A stretch of DNA of 8,846 nt from positions 1 through 8,846 of the forward strand of contig JARJMV020000175.1 of NCBI GenBank assembly GCA_029335935.2. The letters run 5' to 3'. Of the stretch, positions 1-7,375 are shown piece by piece. A program made the position numbers and the translations under genes. The notes under the pieces were generated by a model. It did not search any database, was not told where the DNA came from, and saw only the letters and a list, made by a program, of their open reading frames with translations. Origin of the DNA: a bacterium. Lineage in GTDB: Bacteria; Armatimonadota; Fimbriimonadia; Fimbriimonadales; GBS-DC. Positions within the stretch are counted from its first letter, which is position 1; each line of letters begins with the position of its first letter.

Positions 1-44
1 GCGCCTTGCTCCGCCAACGCTAAATCCTTCACATCGTAGCTCAT
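1..44 (-). CDS. ahcY: Adenosylhomocysteinase, N-terminal fragment (cut by window edge)
   Basis: Read on the minus strand from an ATG at 44, the first 14 codons give MSYDVKDLALAEQG and then run off the window. This matches the conserved start of bacterial S-adenosyl-L-homocysteine hydrolases (pattern YD-[IV]-KDL-[SA]-LAE-x-G, normally followed by RIEWA). That cytosolic NAD-dependent enzyme splits S-adenosylhomocysteine into adenosine and homocysteine in the methyl cycle. The start is supported by a TGGAGG ribosome binding site (59-54) with a 9-nt spacer and by an extended -10 box further upstream. The gene is divergent from the prepilin at 182. Only about 3% of the expected protein is visible, so the call rests on the N-terminal signature alone, which is distinctive for its length. 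Confidence 0.68.
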   Translation of the reverse strand, partial: MSYDVKDLALAEQG

Positions 45-68
45 GGCTCAATAACCTCCAGTAGCGGA

Positions 69-78
69 ATTGTACCAT
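69..78 (-). promoter_or_regulatory. Extended -10 promoter element for the ahcY-like gene
   Basis: On the minus strand the sequence reads TGGTACAAT (77-69), matching the extended -10 pattern TG-n-TATAAT with one mismatch. No good -35 box lies 16-18 nt upstream, as is common for extended -10 promoters. Transcription would start near 62, leaving a leader of only about 18 nt that carries the TGGAGG site. This leaves no room for an S-adenosylhomocysteine or S-adenosylmethionine riboswitch. Confidence 0.4.
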
Positions 79-158
79 TTTTCACAGGAGAAGCCCTACA
101 GCTTCTGCAATCGTGCCATCTCGCGTTGCCAACAGCAGGAATCCTCAAAACCAAGAGG

Positions 159-168
159 TACTATAGTA
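159..168 (+). promoter_or_regulatory. Candidate -10 region / 10-bp palindrome before the prepilin gene
   Basis: Positions 159-168 read TACTATAGTA, a perfect 10-bp palindrome. It contains TATAGT (162-167), a plausible -10 box for the plus-strand prepilin. No convincing -35 box lies 16-18 nt upstream. Transcription from it would begin near 173-175, only a few nucleotides before the ATG at 182, so the transcript would be nearly leaderless. The symmetry could equally be a small operator or chance. Confidence 0.25.
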
Positions 169-181
169 TAGGGTGAGAACT

Positions 182-1084
182 ATGCGAAGAGCTGGAGGTT
201 TTACTCTGATTGAGCTGCTTGTGGTGATAGCGATTATCGCCATTCTGGCGGCGATTCTGTTTCCTGTGTTTGCGCAGGCGCGCGACAGCGCCCGCAAAGC
301 GACCTCGACCAGCAATGTGAACCAGATTATGAAAGCGCACATGATGTATGCGCAAGACCACGACGAGCGGTTCTGCCCCGCTGTAGAGGACAACCCCGAG
401 TCGGAGGCATCTACGGGGATTGATTACGATGCGTCGTGGATGCGCAAGTTGCAGCCGTATGTGCGTAATTTCCGCGTGTTCTACTCGCCGAATGCACGCC
501 GTCAAGACGACCCTGTGCTGACGGGTCCGAATCGCAGCAGCGGCGGCATCATCTTCTCGTATGGGATGCTGATGCGGTGGCGGTTCTATTCGGGGCGCGA
601 GCCGGGTCCTGCGAATCTTTGGGCGACAGGGTTCGGCAACGCGATGATGGACGGCGTTGGGGGCTATCAGTTCACGCCGGGGACCTCCTATTTCGGTAGT
701 GCGCCGAGCGCGTTCTGCGGTCAGCCTGGCACCCAAGCGGATCGGTTTGCGCCTTCCTATAGCTTCGCGCAGATAGCACGCCCTGCGGAAGTCGCTGTGA
801 TTGCCGACGCACTGGGGTTCGACTACGGGATGACCTGTCGGAACCGCTACCCTGCGCCCGCCGATGCGTTAGACGCCAGCTCGCCCTATCGTGGGCTGAA
901 CTTTGCAGGACGCTACGCTTATGAGGGCGAACGACTCTACCAGGGTGTACCCTACCGACTGGGCGTGGGCATCGTGGGCTTCGCTGATGGGCACACCGCA
1001 GGCATGCGCACCGAGCGGTTCTTCACCGTCTTCACAACTGCCAGCGGCGTGCCCGCCTATCGCTACCAATACGCAGGAGAGTGA
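182..1084 (+). CDS. Type IV pilin-like / type II secretion pseudopilin (prepilin-type N-terminal methylation domain)
   Basis: A 300-residue protein with a class III (prepilin) signal. A short basic leader MRRAGG ends in Gly6, the prepilin-peptidase cleavage point, followed by FTLIE with the conserved Glu at +5 (residue 11) and a hydrophobic helix to about residue 27. FPVFAQAR (27-34) and the downstream DHDER stretch are typical of the abundant Armatimonadota pseudopilins. The C-terminal FADGH (267-271) is the usual F-x-DGH motif of this family. Three cysteines (65, 179, 219) lie in the mature globular part. The mature protein should sit in the inner membrane or in a pilus/pseudopilus; its substrate is unknown. 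ATG 182 is preferred because GGTGA (172-176) sits 5 nt upstream; an in-frame GTG at 173 is the alternative. The gene ends 4 nt before a small lipoprotein gene, probably co-transcribed. No prepilin peptidase or secretion ATPase is nearby. Confidence 0.9.
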   Translation: MRRAGGFTLIELLVVIAIIAILAAILFPVFAQARDSARKATSTSNVNQIMKAHMMYAQDHDERFCPAVEDNPESEASTGIDYDASWMRKLQPYVRNFRVFYSPNARRQDDPVLTGPNRSSGGIIFSYGMLMRWRFYSGREPGPANLWATGFGNAMMDGVGGYQFTPGTSYFGSAPSAFCGQPGTQADRFAPSYSFAQIARPAEVAVIADALGFDYGMTCRNRYPAPADALDASSPYRGLNFAGRYAYEGERLYQGVPYRLGVGIVGFADGHTAGMRTERFFTVFTTASGVPAYRYQYAGE

Positions 1085-1088
1085 ACCG

Positions 1089-1238
1089 ATGCGCATGCGA
1101 TGGCTGCTAATCGGCTTGGTGGCGCTGCTCGTAAGTGCGCTGACGGCGTGTCGCCAGTATCCGGGCGACCCTGACTACAGCGATGCGCCGCCGCGCCAGC
1201 CCACCAACGCAGCGCCCGAACGCGGCGAGGGTAGATAA
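1089..1238 (+). CDS. Small lipoprotein, 49 residues
   Basis: This short gene lies inside a longer open frame, but its real start is the ATG at 1089, placed by the AGGAGAG site at 1075-1081 with a 7-nt spacer. The peptide starts MRMRW, has a hydrophobic segment (about residues 6-18) and a lipobox L-T-A-C with Cys21, so signal peptidase II should cleave before Cys21. This would leave a 29-residue acylated peptide rich in Pro, Asp and Arg. Nothing enzymatic is visible in the mature part. Its start lies 4 nt after the prepilin stop, so the two are probably one transcript and perhaps work at the same envelope site; that link is inferred from position only. The stop codon is embedded in an inverted repeat (1229-1260). 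Confidence 0.72.
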   Translation: MRMRWLLIGLVALLVSALTACRQYPGDPDYSDAPPRQPTNAAPERGEGR

Positions 1239-1260
1239 GCGGGTATTCCCCTGTCTACCC
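1229..1260 (+). terminator. Inverted repeat at the end of the prepilin-lipoprotein unit, possible terminator
   Basis: GGGTAGA (1229-1235) pairs perfectly with TCTACCC (1254-1260), and inside it GGG (1241-1243) can pair with CCC (1248-1250). The left arm overlaps the lipoprotein stop codon. No T-run follows on either strand, so it is not a classic intrinsic terminator. It may act as an RNA 3'-end stabiliser or a weak terminator. Confidence 0.4.
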
Positions 1261-1313
1261 CCGAACCAACGGCTGCCCAACAGGGGGCAAAAACCACGCA
1301 GTCGGCGGCGGGA

Positions 1314-1388
1314 CGCTGACGGTACGAGATAGGCGCGTGTGGCGTAGCGTCAGCGTCTCGCTGACACGATAGAACACCCACGCTACGC
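1314..1388. repeat. Cluster of nested inverted repeats, candidate dispersed repeat
   Basis: CGCTGAC occurs at 1314-1320 and again at 1359-1365. Its complement GTCAGCG is at 1349-1355, so 1349-1365 forms a perfect 7-bp stem with a TCT loop. A second pair, GCGTAGCGT (1342-1350) and ACGCTACGC (1380-1388), encloses it with a perfect 9-bp match; the two stems share bases and would compete. This resembles short palindromic intergenic repeats that occur in many copies in some genomes, but only one cluster is seen in this window. Confidence 0.45.
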
Positions 1389-1484
1389 TGAGATGGTCGT
1401 CAGAAGGACGCCGAGGGTACATCCGCAATCCCATTCTTGTCGCTACAGTGCAGAAGAAGCTATCTGATATTTGAGGGATTTGGG

Positions 1485-1490
1485 TATACT
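1485..1490 (+). promoter_or_regulatory. Candidate -10 box for the miaA-hfq-dapF operon
   Basis: TATACT at 1485-1490 matches the sigma-70 -10 consensus in five of six positions and lies in an A/T-rich stretch. No strong -35 is visible at 16-18 nt. Transcription would begin near 1497, giving a leader of about 43 nt before the GTG at 1540. It is the best promoter candidate between the repeat cluster and miaA. Confidence 0.4.
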
Positions 1491-1539
1491 GCAAAATAAC
1501 AGGTTTGCGTTGCGACGCGATGGGTTATCGGGGAGTAGC

Positions 1540-2487
1540 GTGAGCGGGTTGCCCTTGATTGTGGTTCTTGGTGCTACTGCCACGGGCAAGACGGCGGTGG
1601 GCATTCAGTTAGCGGAGCGCGTTGGGGGCGAGATTATCTCCGCCGACTCCAGCGCGGTCTATCGGGGGTTAGACATCGGCTCTGCGAAGCCGACGCCTGA
1701 AGAGCAGCGGCGCGTGCGATTCCACTTGATTGATGTGGCAGCCCCCGACGAGGTGTTCACCGCCGCGAAGTTCCGCGACCTCGCGCTGCGGGCGATTGCC
1801 GACATTCATGCGCGGGGTAAGCGCGCGCTGATTGTGGGCGGCACAGGGCTTTATCTGCGGGTGTTGTTGCACGGGTTCAGTTTGGCGCCGCCGCCTGCCG
1901 ACCCCGAAGTGCGCGCCCGTTGGAAAGCCGAGTTGGAACGCATCGGCGCGCCTGCCCTGCACGAACGGCTGCAGCCGATAGACCCCGACGCCGCCGCGCG
2001 CATCCACCCCAACGACGCTATGCGCATCACCCGCGCCCTCGAAGTCTACGAAATGACAGGAGTCCCCATCAGCCACTGGCAGCAGCACGCCGAATCGGAG
2101 CTGCCTGCTCTCAAAATCGGGCTGACCATGCCCCGCGAGCAACTCTACACACGCATCGACCAGCGAGTCGACCAGATGATTGAAGCAGGCATGCTTCAAG
2201 AGGTGCAAACACTGCTGCAAAAAGGGTATAATCCTGAAAGCCCTGCCCTCAAAGGGTTGGGCTACCGCCATCTGATAGGGTATATTCAGGGGCGCGTCGA
2301 CTGGAACGAAGCGGTGCGGCTCTGGAAACGCGATACACGGCGGTTCGCAAAGCGTCAAAGCACTTGGTTCCGCAAAGAACCGAGCGTTCATTGGATCGAC
2401 GCAAGCCAAGGGAGTGAACACACAGCTCAACTCATCTATGCACTGCTGATGGAGCAGGGAGGGTTCAATAATGCCGAAGGCAATTAA
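1540..2487 (+). CDS. miaA: tRNA dimethylallyltransferase MiaA
   Basis: MiaA transfers a dimethylallyl group to N6 of adenosine 37 in tRNAs that read codons starting with U, the first step toward ms2i6A. The GTG at 1540 gives 315 residues, the normal length. GGGAG (1531-1535) lies 4 nt upstream, and the protein then begins just before the expected beta-strand and P-loop GATATGKT (residues 11-18). Further family signatures follow in order: [11 protein letters not shown] with the conserved [56 protein letters not shown], and the C-terminal [15 protein letters not shown], typical of the tRNA-binding part. The gene overlaps hfq by 17 nt, the classic miaA-hfq pairing of many bacteria, and this suggests translational coupling. 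All expected blocks are present. Confidence 0.95.
   Translation: MSGLPLIVVLGATATGKTAVGIQLAERVGGEIISADSSAVYRGLDIGSAKPTPEEQRRVRFHLIDVAAPDEVFTAAKFRDLALRAIADIHARGKRALIVGGTGLYLRVLLHGFSLAPPPADPEVRARWKAELERIGAPALHERLQPIDPDAAARIHPNDAMRITRALEVYEMTGVPISHWQQHAESELPALKIGLTMPREQLYTRIDQRVDQMIEAGMLQEVQTLLQKGYNPESPALKGLGYRHLIGYIQGRVDWNEAVRLWKRDTRRFAKRQSTWFRKEPSVHWIDASQGSEHTAQLIYALLMEQGGFNNAEGN
2227..2232 (+). promoter_or_regulatory. Possible internal -10 box for hfq inside miaA
   Basis: A perfect TATAAT sits at 2227-2232 within miaA, about 240 nt upstream of hfq, and TATATT follows about 50 nt later (2280-2285). The sequence 16-18 nt upstream has no good -35. Internal hfq promoters within miaA are known in Escherichia coli, so the position is suggestive. 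However, the hexamer also simply encodes part of a conserved Gly-Tyr-Asn stretch. Confidence 0.22.
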
Positions 2488-2740
2488 TTTGCAGGATATG
2501 TTTCTGAATCAGGTGCGCAAGGAAGGGATCGGCGTGACGATCTACCTCAGCGGCGGGCTTCAACTGCGCGGCACGGTGCGCGGTTTCGATGCGTTCACTG
2601 TGCTGTTGGAGAGTCCGGGCAAACCCGTGCAGTTGGTCTACAAACACGCAATCACTTCCATCGTGCCCTCGCGCCCAGTGCCTGGTTATGGTCCCTCAGG
2701 TCGACCGTCGCCGCAGCAAGAGTCAGGGTTTGACGAGTAG
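2471..2740 (+). CDS. hfq: RNA chaperone Hfq
   Basis: An 89-residue Sm-like protein that forms a hexameric ring and pairs small RNAs with mRNAs in the cytoplasm. It matches Hfq from the start: [13 protein letters not shown] (6-18, with Gln8 and Asp9 of the proximal RNA site), VTIYLSGG with Tyr25 of the distal face, FDAF with Phe42, and the Sm2 signature [12 protein letters not shown] with Tyr57-Lys58-His59. Compared with E. coli Hfq there is a two-residue insertion before YKH, Gln replaces Lys31, and the lateral rim reads RKEG instead of RRER. The C-terminal tail is short and Gly/Pro/Ser-rich. GGGAGGG (2457-2463) lies 7 nt before the ATG, a strong site. The gene overlaps miaA by 17 nt and is probably overlapped by dapF by 11 nt. 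Confidence 0.96.
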   Translation: MPKAINLQDMFLNQVRKEGIGVTIYLSGGLQLRGTVRGFDAFTVLLESPGKPVQLVYKHAITSIVPSRPVPGYGPSGRPSPQQESGFDE

Positions 2741-3563
2741 CTCGCTCTGCTTCTGGAAGTTGCAAGGCGCGGGCAACGATTTTGTGCTGCTGGATTTGCT
2801 GAGGCAGCCGTTGCCGATGGACGATTGGGCGGCGTTGGCGCGCCGCTTGTGCGACCGCAGGTTCGGCGTCGGCGCGGATGGGGTGCTGCTGGTGGAGTCT
2901 TCCGAGCGCGCCGCCTACCGCATGCGCATCCTCAACGCCGACGGCTCCGAAGCAAGCATGTGCGGCAACGGCATTCGGTGCTTCGCCCACTACCTGTGGT
3001 GGCACTATGCCTTGCCAAACGATGTGCTCGCCATCGAGACCCTTGCGGGCGTGCGCCATGTGCATCGCGTTGCACAAGGGCGCATCACAGTGGAGATGGG
3101 TCCGCCTCGCACGCTTGACCACCCCCCAACGCTTCCCCATGAGGTACAGAGCGTCTTGCGGCGCTACACGGCTAACGCGACTGCAAGCGTCGCCGTCCTC
3201 GATACAGGCGCGCCTCACCTCGTGTTATTGGTGCATCACGTGGAGCAGTTCCCACTGGAGGTGGTGGGACCGGTGCTGGAGGGCTATTATCCTGGGCGTG
3301 TGAATGTGTCGGCAGCGCAAGTGGAGCGCGGCGACTGTGTGCGTGCGCGGGTCTGGGAGCGTGGGGCGGGCGCGACGCTGGCGTGCGGTACGGGCGCGTG
3401 CGCGATTCTCGTCGCAGGCGCGCGGCAGGGGCTTTTGGAACGCCGAGCGACGGTGCAGATGCCCGGCGGCGCACTGCAGGTGGAATGGCGCGACGACGAC
3501 ACCTTGTGGCTCACAGGCGACGCCGAACTCGTGTTTGAGGGCGTCTGGCACAAGCCCCTGTAG
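2730..3563 (+). CDS. dapF: Diaminopimelate epimerase DapF
   Basis: DapF interconverts LL- and meso-2,6-diaminopimelate without a cofactor, supplying lysine and peptidoglycan precursors. With the start at TTG 2730 the protein has 277 residues, normal for the family. GAGNDF follows shortly after the start. The two catalytic cysteines lie in MCGNGIR (Cys78) and ACGTGACA (Cys219), preceded by NADGSEA and WERGAG respectively. TGAPH replaces the more common TGNPH. The open frame extends upstream inside hfq, but the extra sequence has no DapF similarity. TTG 2730 is chosen because it leaves about a dozen residues before GAGN; CAGGG (2724-2728) lies very close upstream, so initiation may rely on ribosomes finishing hfq at 2740. 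ATG 2688 is an alternative giving 291 residues. It is the last gene of the miaA-hfq-dapF group. Confidence 0.92.
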   Translation: MTSSSLCFWKLQGAGNDFVLLDLLRQPLPMDDWAALARRLCDRRFGVGADGVLLVESSERAAYRMRILNADGSEASMCGNGIRCFAHYLWWHYALPNDVLAIETLAGVRHVHRVAQGRITVEMGPPRTLDHPPTLPHEVQSVLRRYTANATASVAVLDTGAPHLVLLVHHVEQFPLEVVGPVLEGYYPGRVNVSAAQVERGDCVRARVWERGAGATLACGTGACAILVAGARQGLLERRATVQMPGGALQVEWRDDDTLWLTGDAELVFEGVWHKPL

Positions 3564-3580
3564 ATGCGCCGAACGACACG

Positions 3581-6052
3581 CTAACCCCGCTCGCCCTCCA
3601 CGCGATGCACAGTTGCCCACACATGGCGATAGGCGTCTAAATGGCGCGGCTGTTTGCGCCCCTGCACGATATCCAGATAGAGCGTGGCGATTTCGTAGGG
3701 ACGCATTTCGAGGCGGATACGGCTCAGCGGCAAACCGTCCGTGTCGTGTTCCACAGCGAGCGTCGCTATCGGCTCGCCGAGCAGGTTCGTGCGGAACGCC
3801 GCTGCGACCTCGCCGCGCACGCTCACTGTCGCCTCACACGCCACACCATCCCATTCCACCAGGCGCAGCACATACGGAAACTCCATCCCCTGCCCTGCAT
3901 AAGAATCTAAACGCATCCCTGCATACTGCTCCGACTCGCGGTAGAGAGCAGTTATTGTCACATTCGGCGCGTCGCACCATGCAGTGCGCCATTCGCTGGG
4001 CAAATCGCCTTCGGGGGGGTCGCTGGCGCCCGTCAGCGGTGGGCGCAGGAACTCCTGCGCAAGTCGCCAGCGCGCGGCGTGAGAAAGCGCACCGTGCGGC
4101 GCGATGCGCGTGCGCACCATCACCTCGTGCCCAAAGTAGTCCTCGTCCCACGGGTCGTACATCGTGAGGATGTTGTAGACCTGCGCATCGCCTTTGAGAA
4201 ACGCCTGACTACCGTCGTGCAGGTAGAGTAGTCCGCGCTCGCCGTCGTCGAAGTCCAGCAGGCTAAGTGCGGTGAATGGGTTTGGCACCTCTTCGAACAC
4301 TTGGGGCGAGGTCATCCAGTCGCCCGTTGGATACTTGCGCAGATAGGTTCCACTGGGATGTATTGCGCTGACGCCGTAGGGGTGATCGTGGATGAGTGTG
4401 TAGTGGGTCAGGTTCGGCGCGAGGGTGGTTTTGAGTGCACCTGCGACGCCCCCCTCGGGGCGCGGCAGGTGAGAGGTCAGATACCAGATGTCCACCGCGT
4501 CGCGCTCTGGCGCAAGCGAAACGCGCAGCTCTACGGTGCAGTCTGGCAGCCCTACGCGTCGGATGCACACCTGCCCCCCTGCGTAGGCAATCGATTCCAC
4601 CTGTTCAAACCGTTCGACTTGCCCCTCGCGACGCATCTGCAGTTGTCCTATAGGCTCGGCGAGCGCGCCTTCGGGGAACTCGCGCGTATAGATTTGGTCG
4701 ATGACGCCGCGCTGTTTATCGATGGACACGCGCATCTCGCCGCGGGTGAGTAGGAGGGCCTGTTCGGTTTCGTGGAGGGTGCAGGTGGGCGCAGGGGGCA
4801 GGGCGTCCCAGTCGGGGTAGGTGCGGTAGCCCAGTGGGGGCAGCGCACACGCGAGCCGCACACTGCCGTCGGGCGCGTGGATGACGCCGTCGCGCGTCCA
4901 GCCCAGCGGGTTATACACCAGCACGCGCCCAGAAGCGCGTCGGGCGAGGTGCTTAAGTGTGCGCTCCTGCACATGGCGGCTGAGTGTGATACTCCGCTGA
5001 TAGGAGGTCGCTCCCACATGACCGCACAGCCCCTCGCACTCGTCGTTGTCGTGGTGTTGTGCGGCGAGCAGCTCGCGCCACGCCTCGTCCAACTCCCACG
5101 CGGGATACACATCCCAGTGGGGGTAGGGGCGTCCGAACAGCCCTGCGACAGCGGAGAGGCTCTCCGCGCTCAGCAGTCGGTACTCGGCTGTGTGGCTATG
5201 GCGTCGGAACAGGTCGCCGTTTTTGCCCAAGCTCGTGCCGTGAAACACCTCGCTGAGCGTGTAGCGGCGGGGTTGGGCGTACTCGCGCGCCTGCTCCAGA
5301 AACTCCGAGAGCGTCACGAAGCGCAACTCGAACTCCGAGCGCGCTTGGAGCTGCTGCAGGGGCGGCATCATCAACTCGGCGCGGCACATCCAGTCGGGCG
5401 AGGGCATCAGCTCCAGCCACTGGACGATGCACGGCATCGCCATCGCGCGCAGGTCGGAGCTGTCCAGCAGCAGCATAAAATCTTCGGGCCACTGGTGTAG
5501 GTTCAGTGGGTGGCGCGGCGCGGTCAGCAAGCGCGAGCCGTCCTGACCTTCCCACCAGATGGCGGGCGCGTCCTCGAACGGCACATACGGCGTGTGCCAA
5601 GTCCACTGGTAGAACAGGCAGGCATACTCGAAGCCGACGCCGCGCAACATTTGCGGCAACTGCGGAAAGAAGTCGAACTCCTCCTCCCAGAAGGTGCGCG
5701 GGCGCACTTCCAGCAGGCGCATCACCGCACGCACCCCGTACACCCGTTGCCGAATGTTCGACTCGCCCCCGTGAAATAAGCCGTAGGGCTGCCCATAGGA
5801 GGCGCCCACGATTTCGATATGTCCTGCGCGAAGTGCCTGCCTAAGCTCTTCCAGTACTTCAGGGGCTTCAGCCGCGAGCCGTTCGTAGCCCACGGCATCG
5901 AAGTTCAGGTTGCCTTTCGCGCCCGTTTCGCGACAGAAGCGCAACATATCGCGCGCCGAGTCGGGCAGCACGCTGTAGCCCCACAGCCACTCCATATCGA
6001 CCCAGTGCATGTGGTTGCCGAAGGTATAGTAGAGGGGTTGTCGGGTCGCCAT
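3581..6052 (-). CDS. GH38-like glycoside hydrolase (alpha-mannosidase superfamily), divergent active site
   Basis: An 823-residue protein with no signal peptide, so probably cytosolic. The order of blocks follows GH38 alpha-mannosidases: N-terminal FGNHMHWVDMEWLWGY (11-26) like the metal-binding HxHxDxxWxW strand; ASYGQPYG and GGESNIRQ (84-102); TFWEEEFDFFPQLPQMLRGV (120-139) like the nucleophile segment; WWEGQDGSRLLT (166-177); AAQHHDND (330-337), matching the HHD/FHD metal site; and VYNPLGWTRDG, the start of the C-terminal beta domain. Two motifs are altered: H16-W-V-D19 has one residue more than the usual H-x-D, and Glu appears to replace the nucleophile Asp. The substrate may therefore differ from mannosides and is not predicted. 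The ATG at 6052 lies 3 nt after the glutamate dehydrogenase stop and lacks a clear ribosome binding site, so translation is probably coupled. It ends 17 nt from dapF, convergently. Confidence 0.82.
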   Translation of the reverse strand: MATRQPLYYTFGNHMHWVDMEWLWGYSVLPDSARDMLRFCRETGAKGNLNFDAVGYERLAAEAPEVLEELRQALRAGHIEIVGASYGQPYGLFHGGESNIRQRVYGVRAVMRLLEVRPRTFWEEEFDFFPQLPQMLRGVGFEYACLFYQWTWHTPYVPFEDAPAIWWEGQDGSRLLTAPRHPLNLHQWPEDFMLLLDSSDLRAMAMPCIVQWLELMPSPDWMCRAELMMPPLQQLQARSEFELRFVTLSEFLEQAREYAQPRRYTLSEVFHGTSLGKNGDLFRRHSHTAEYRLLSAESLSAVAGLFGRPYPHWDVYPAWELDEAWRELLAAQHHDNDECEGLCGHVGATSYQRSITLSRHVQERTLKHLARRASGRVLVYNPLGWTRDGVIHAPDGSVRLACALPPLGYRTYPDWDALPPAPTCTLHETEQALLLTRGEMRVSIDKQRGVIDQIYTREFPEGALAEPIGQLQMRREGQVERFEQVESIAYAGGQVCIRRVGLPDCTVELRVSLAPERDAVDIWYLTSHLPRPEGGVAGALKTTLAPNLTHYTLIHDHPYGVSAIHPSGTYLRKYPTGDWMTSPQVFEEVPNPFTALSLLDFDDGERGLLYLHDGSQAFLKGDAQVYNILTMYDPWDEDYFGHEVMVRTRIAPHGALSHAARWRLAQEFLRPPLTGASDPPEGDLPSEWRTAWCDAPNVTITALYRESEQYAGMRLDSYAGQGMEFPYVLRLVEWDGVACEATVSVRGEVAAAFRTNLLGEPIATLAVEHDTDGLPLSRIRLEMRPYEIATLYLDIVQGRKQPRHLDAYRHVWATVHRVEGERG

Positions 6053-6055
6053 CGT

Positions 6056-7336
6056 TTAGGGATAGATCCCGCGAATGGTGGTCGCTTCCGCCACGCGCTT
6101 GACGCCGATGATATACGCGCCCATGCGCAGGTTCACCTTATTTTGCTCGGCGGTTTGCGCGACATGCTCATAGCTGCGGCGCATGGCTTTTTCCAACTTG
6201 CGGTTCACTTCATCCTCTTCCCAGAAGAAGGCTTGGAGGTCTTGTACCCACTCGAAGTAGGAGACGACTACGCCGCCCGCGTTCGCAAGGATGTCGGGCA
6301 CCACCAGCACACCCTGCTCGTCCAAGATGGCGTCGGCGTCGGGGGTTACGGGACCGTTGGCGGCTTCCACGATGACGCGGGCTTTGATACGCTCGGCGTT
6401 GTGGGCAGTAATCACGCCGTGCAGCGCGGCAGGAACCAGCACATCGCAGGGCAGTTCCAAAAGCTCCTCGTTAGTAATCAGTTCGGCGTCCCGATAGGCT
6501 TGGATACAGCCGTCGCGCCCAGCGCAGTGCAGGAGCGCGGGGATATTCAATCCGTTCGGGTTGTAGATCCCGCCGCGCACATCGGAGATGGCAACCACCT
6601 TCGCGCCCGCTTGGTGCATCAGCTTGGCGGTCGCCGAGCCAACATTGCCAAAGCCCTGAATGACGACCGACGCGCCCTCCAGTGAACGCCCTATCTGCTG
6701 GAGCGCCTCATACGCCATCACCATCACCCCGCGTCCCGTGGCCTCCAGCCGCCCTTCCGAGCCACCTATCGCGATGGGCTTGCCCGTCACCACCGCCGGC
6801 ACCGTGTAGCCCTTGTGCATCGAGTAGGTGTCCATAATCCACGCCATCACTTGTGGATTTGTGCCAACATCGGGCGCAGGGATGTCCGATTCGGGACCGA
6901 TCATCATCGAGATTTCGGTGATATAGCGTCGGGTGAGGTTCTCCAGTTCGTGGATGGAGAGCCGTTTGGGGTCGCACACCACGCCGCCCTTCGCGCCGCT
7001 GTAGGGGATATTGACTACGGCGCATTTCCATGTCATCCACATCGCCAAGGCGCGCGTCTCGTCTAAGGTGACTTCGGGATGATAGCGGATGCCGCCTTTT
7101 GCTGGACCGCGCGCTGGGTTATGATGCACGCGATAGCCCGTGAAAACGCGGATCGAGCCGTCATCCATCTTCACAGGGAAGTTCACGCTCAACTCGCGCC
7201 GTGGATGCTTCAACACCTCCAGCAGACTTCGGTCGAGATTCAAGTAGTGCGCCACCGCTTCCAGCTGGCGAATCGCAATCGCATATGCGCTGCTCTCGTC
7301 CATACGGCGTTCGTGATCAATCGTAATCTGCGCCAT
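6056..7336 (-). CDS. Glutamate dehydrogenase (Glu/Leu/Phe/Val dehydrogenase family)
   Basis: A 426-residue amino-acid dehydrogenase, by closest look a glutamate dehydrogenase converting glutamate to 2-oxoglutarate and ammonia. Visible signatures, numbered from the ATG at 7336: [11 protein letters not shown] with Lys80, MTWKCA with Lys104, the active-site loop [13 protein letters not shown] with Lys116, APDVGTN, the dinucleotide-binding GFGNVG (228-233), [25 protein letters not shown] and [15 protein letters not shown] near the C terminus. NAD versus NADP preference cannot be settled by eye. An in-frame GTG at 7366 would add ten residues encoded by the ribosome binding site itself (AGGAGG, 7352-7347), so ATG 7336 with a 10-nt spacer is chosen. 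The gene lies 39 nt after the MreD-like gene and 3 nt before the GH38-like gene, all on one strand and probably one transcript. It links carbon and nitrogen metabolism. Confidence 0.93.
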   Translation of the reverse strand: MAQITIDHERRMDESSAYAIAIRQLEAVAHYLNLDRSLLEVLKHPRRELSVNFPVKMDDGSIRVFTGYRVHHNPARGPAKGGIRYHPEVTLDETRALAMWMTWKCAVVNIPYSGAKGGVVCDPKRLSIHELENLTRRYITEISMMIGPESDIPAPDVGTNPQVMAWIMDTYSMHKGYTVPAVVTGKPIAIGGSEGRLEATGRGVMVMAYEALQQIGRSLEGASVVIQGFGNVGSATAKLMHQAGAKVVAISDVRGGIYNPNGLNIPALLHCAGRDGCIQAYRDAELITNEELLELPCDVLVPAALHGVITAHNAERIKARVIVEAANGPVTPDADAILDEQGVLVVPDILANAGGVVVSYFEWVQDLQAFFWEEDEVNRKLEKAMRRSYEHVAQTAEQNKVNLRMGAYIIGVKRVAEATTIRGIYP

Positions 7337-7375
7337 TGCAGTGATGCCTCCTAATCTTAGTACCACACATCGTTG

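Larger units (their letters stand above)
1239..1539. other. Non-coding gap with nested inverted repeats between the lipoprotein and miaA
   Basis: No gene is supported across these 301 bases. The open frames here lack ribosome binding sites and give low-complexity translations. The left half carries the terminator-like hairpin and then a repeat cluster (1314-1388). The right part carries a TATACT -10 candidate at 1485-1490 and the miaA ribosome binding site. An in-frame TTG at 1471 would extend MiaA by 23 residues with no family similarity, so it is treated as leader. Confidence 0.6.

Noticed and set aside
45..158. Riboswitch upstream of the ahcY-like gene
   Set aside because: The extended -10 box places transcription start only about 18 nt before the start codon, leaving no room for an S-adenosylhomocysteine-binding RNA, and no conserved helices were seen.
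143..158. Small hairpin CCTC/GAGG before the prepilin
   Set aside because: Only four base pairs with an 8-nt loop; expected by chance.
1471..1539. N-terminal extension of MiaA from a TTG at 1471
   Set aside because: The extra 23 residues do not resemble MiaA, the TTG has no ribosome binding site, and the likely -10 box lies inside this stretch.
1669..2430. Long minus-strand open frame opposite miaA
   Set aside because: It is a mirror of the strongly conserved miaA coding sequence; its translation has no recognisable domain and it lacks a ribosome binding site.
3564..3580. Bidirectional terminator between dapF and the GH38-like gene
   Set aside because: The 17-bp gap and flanking coding ends show no GC-rich stem followed by a T-run.
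3304..4167. Long plus-strand open frame spanning the end of dapF and the start of the convergent region
   Set aside because: It runs out of frame through dapF and antisense to the GH38-like gene, and the translation is Arg/Ala/Pro-rich, as expected from GC-rich shadow frames.
4772..5500. Plus-strand open frame opposite the GH38-like gene
   Set aside because: Antisense shadow of a conserved enzyme gene with no family motifs.
5819..6685. Plus-strand open frame of 288 codons opposite the GH38 and glutamate dehydrogenase genes
   Set aside because: It crosses the boundary of two well-supported minus-strand genes; its translation is their complement.
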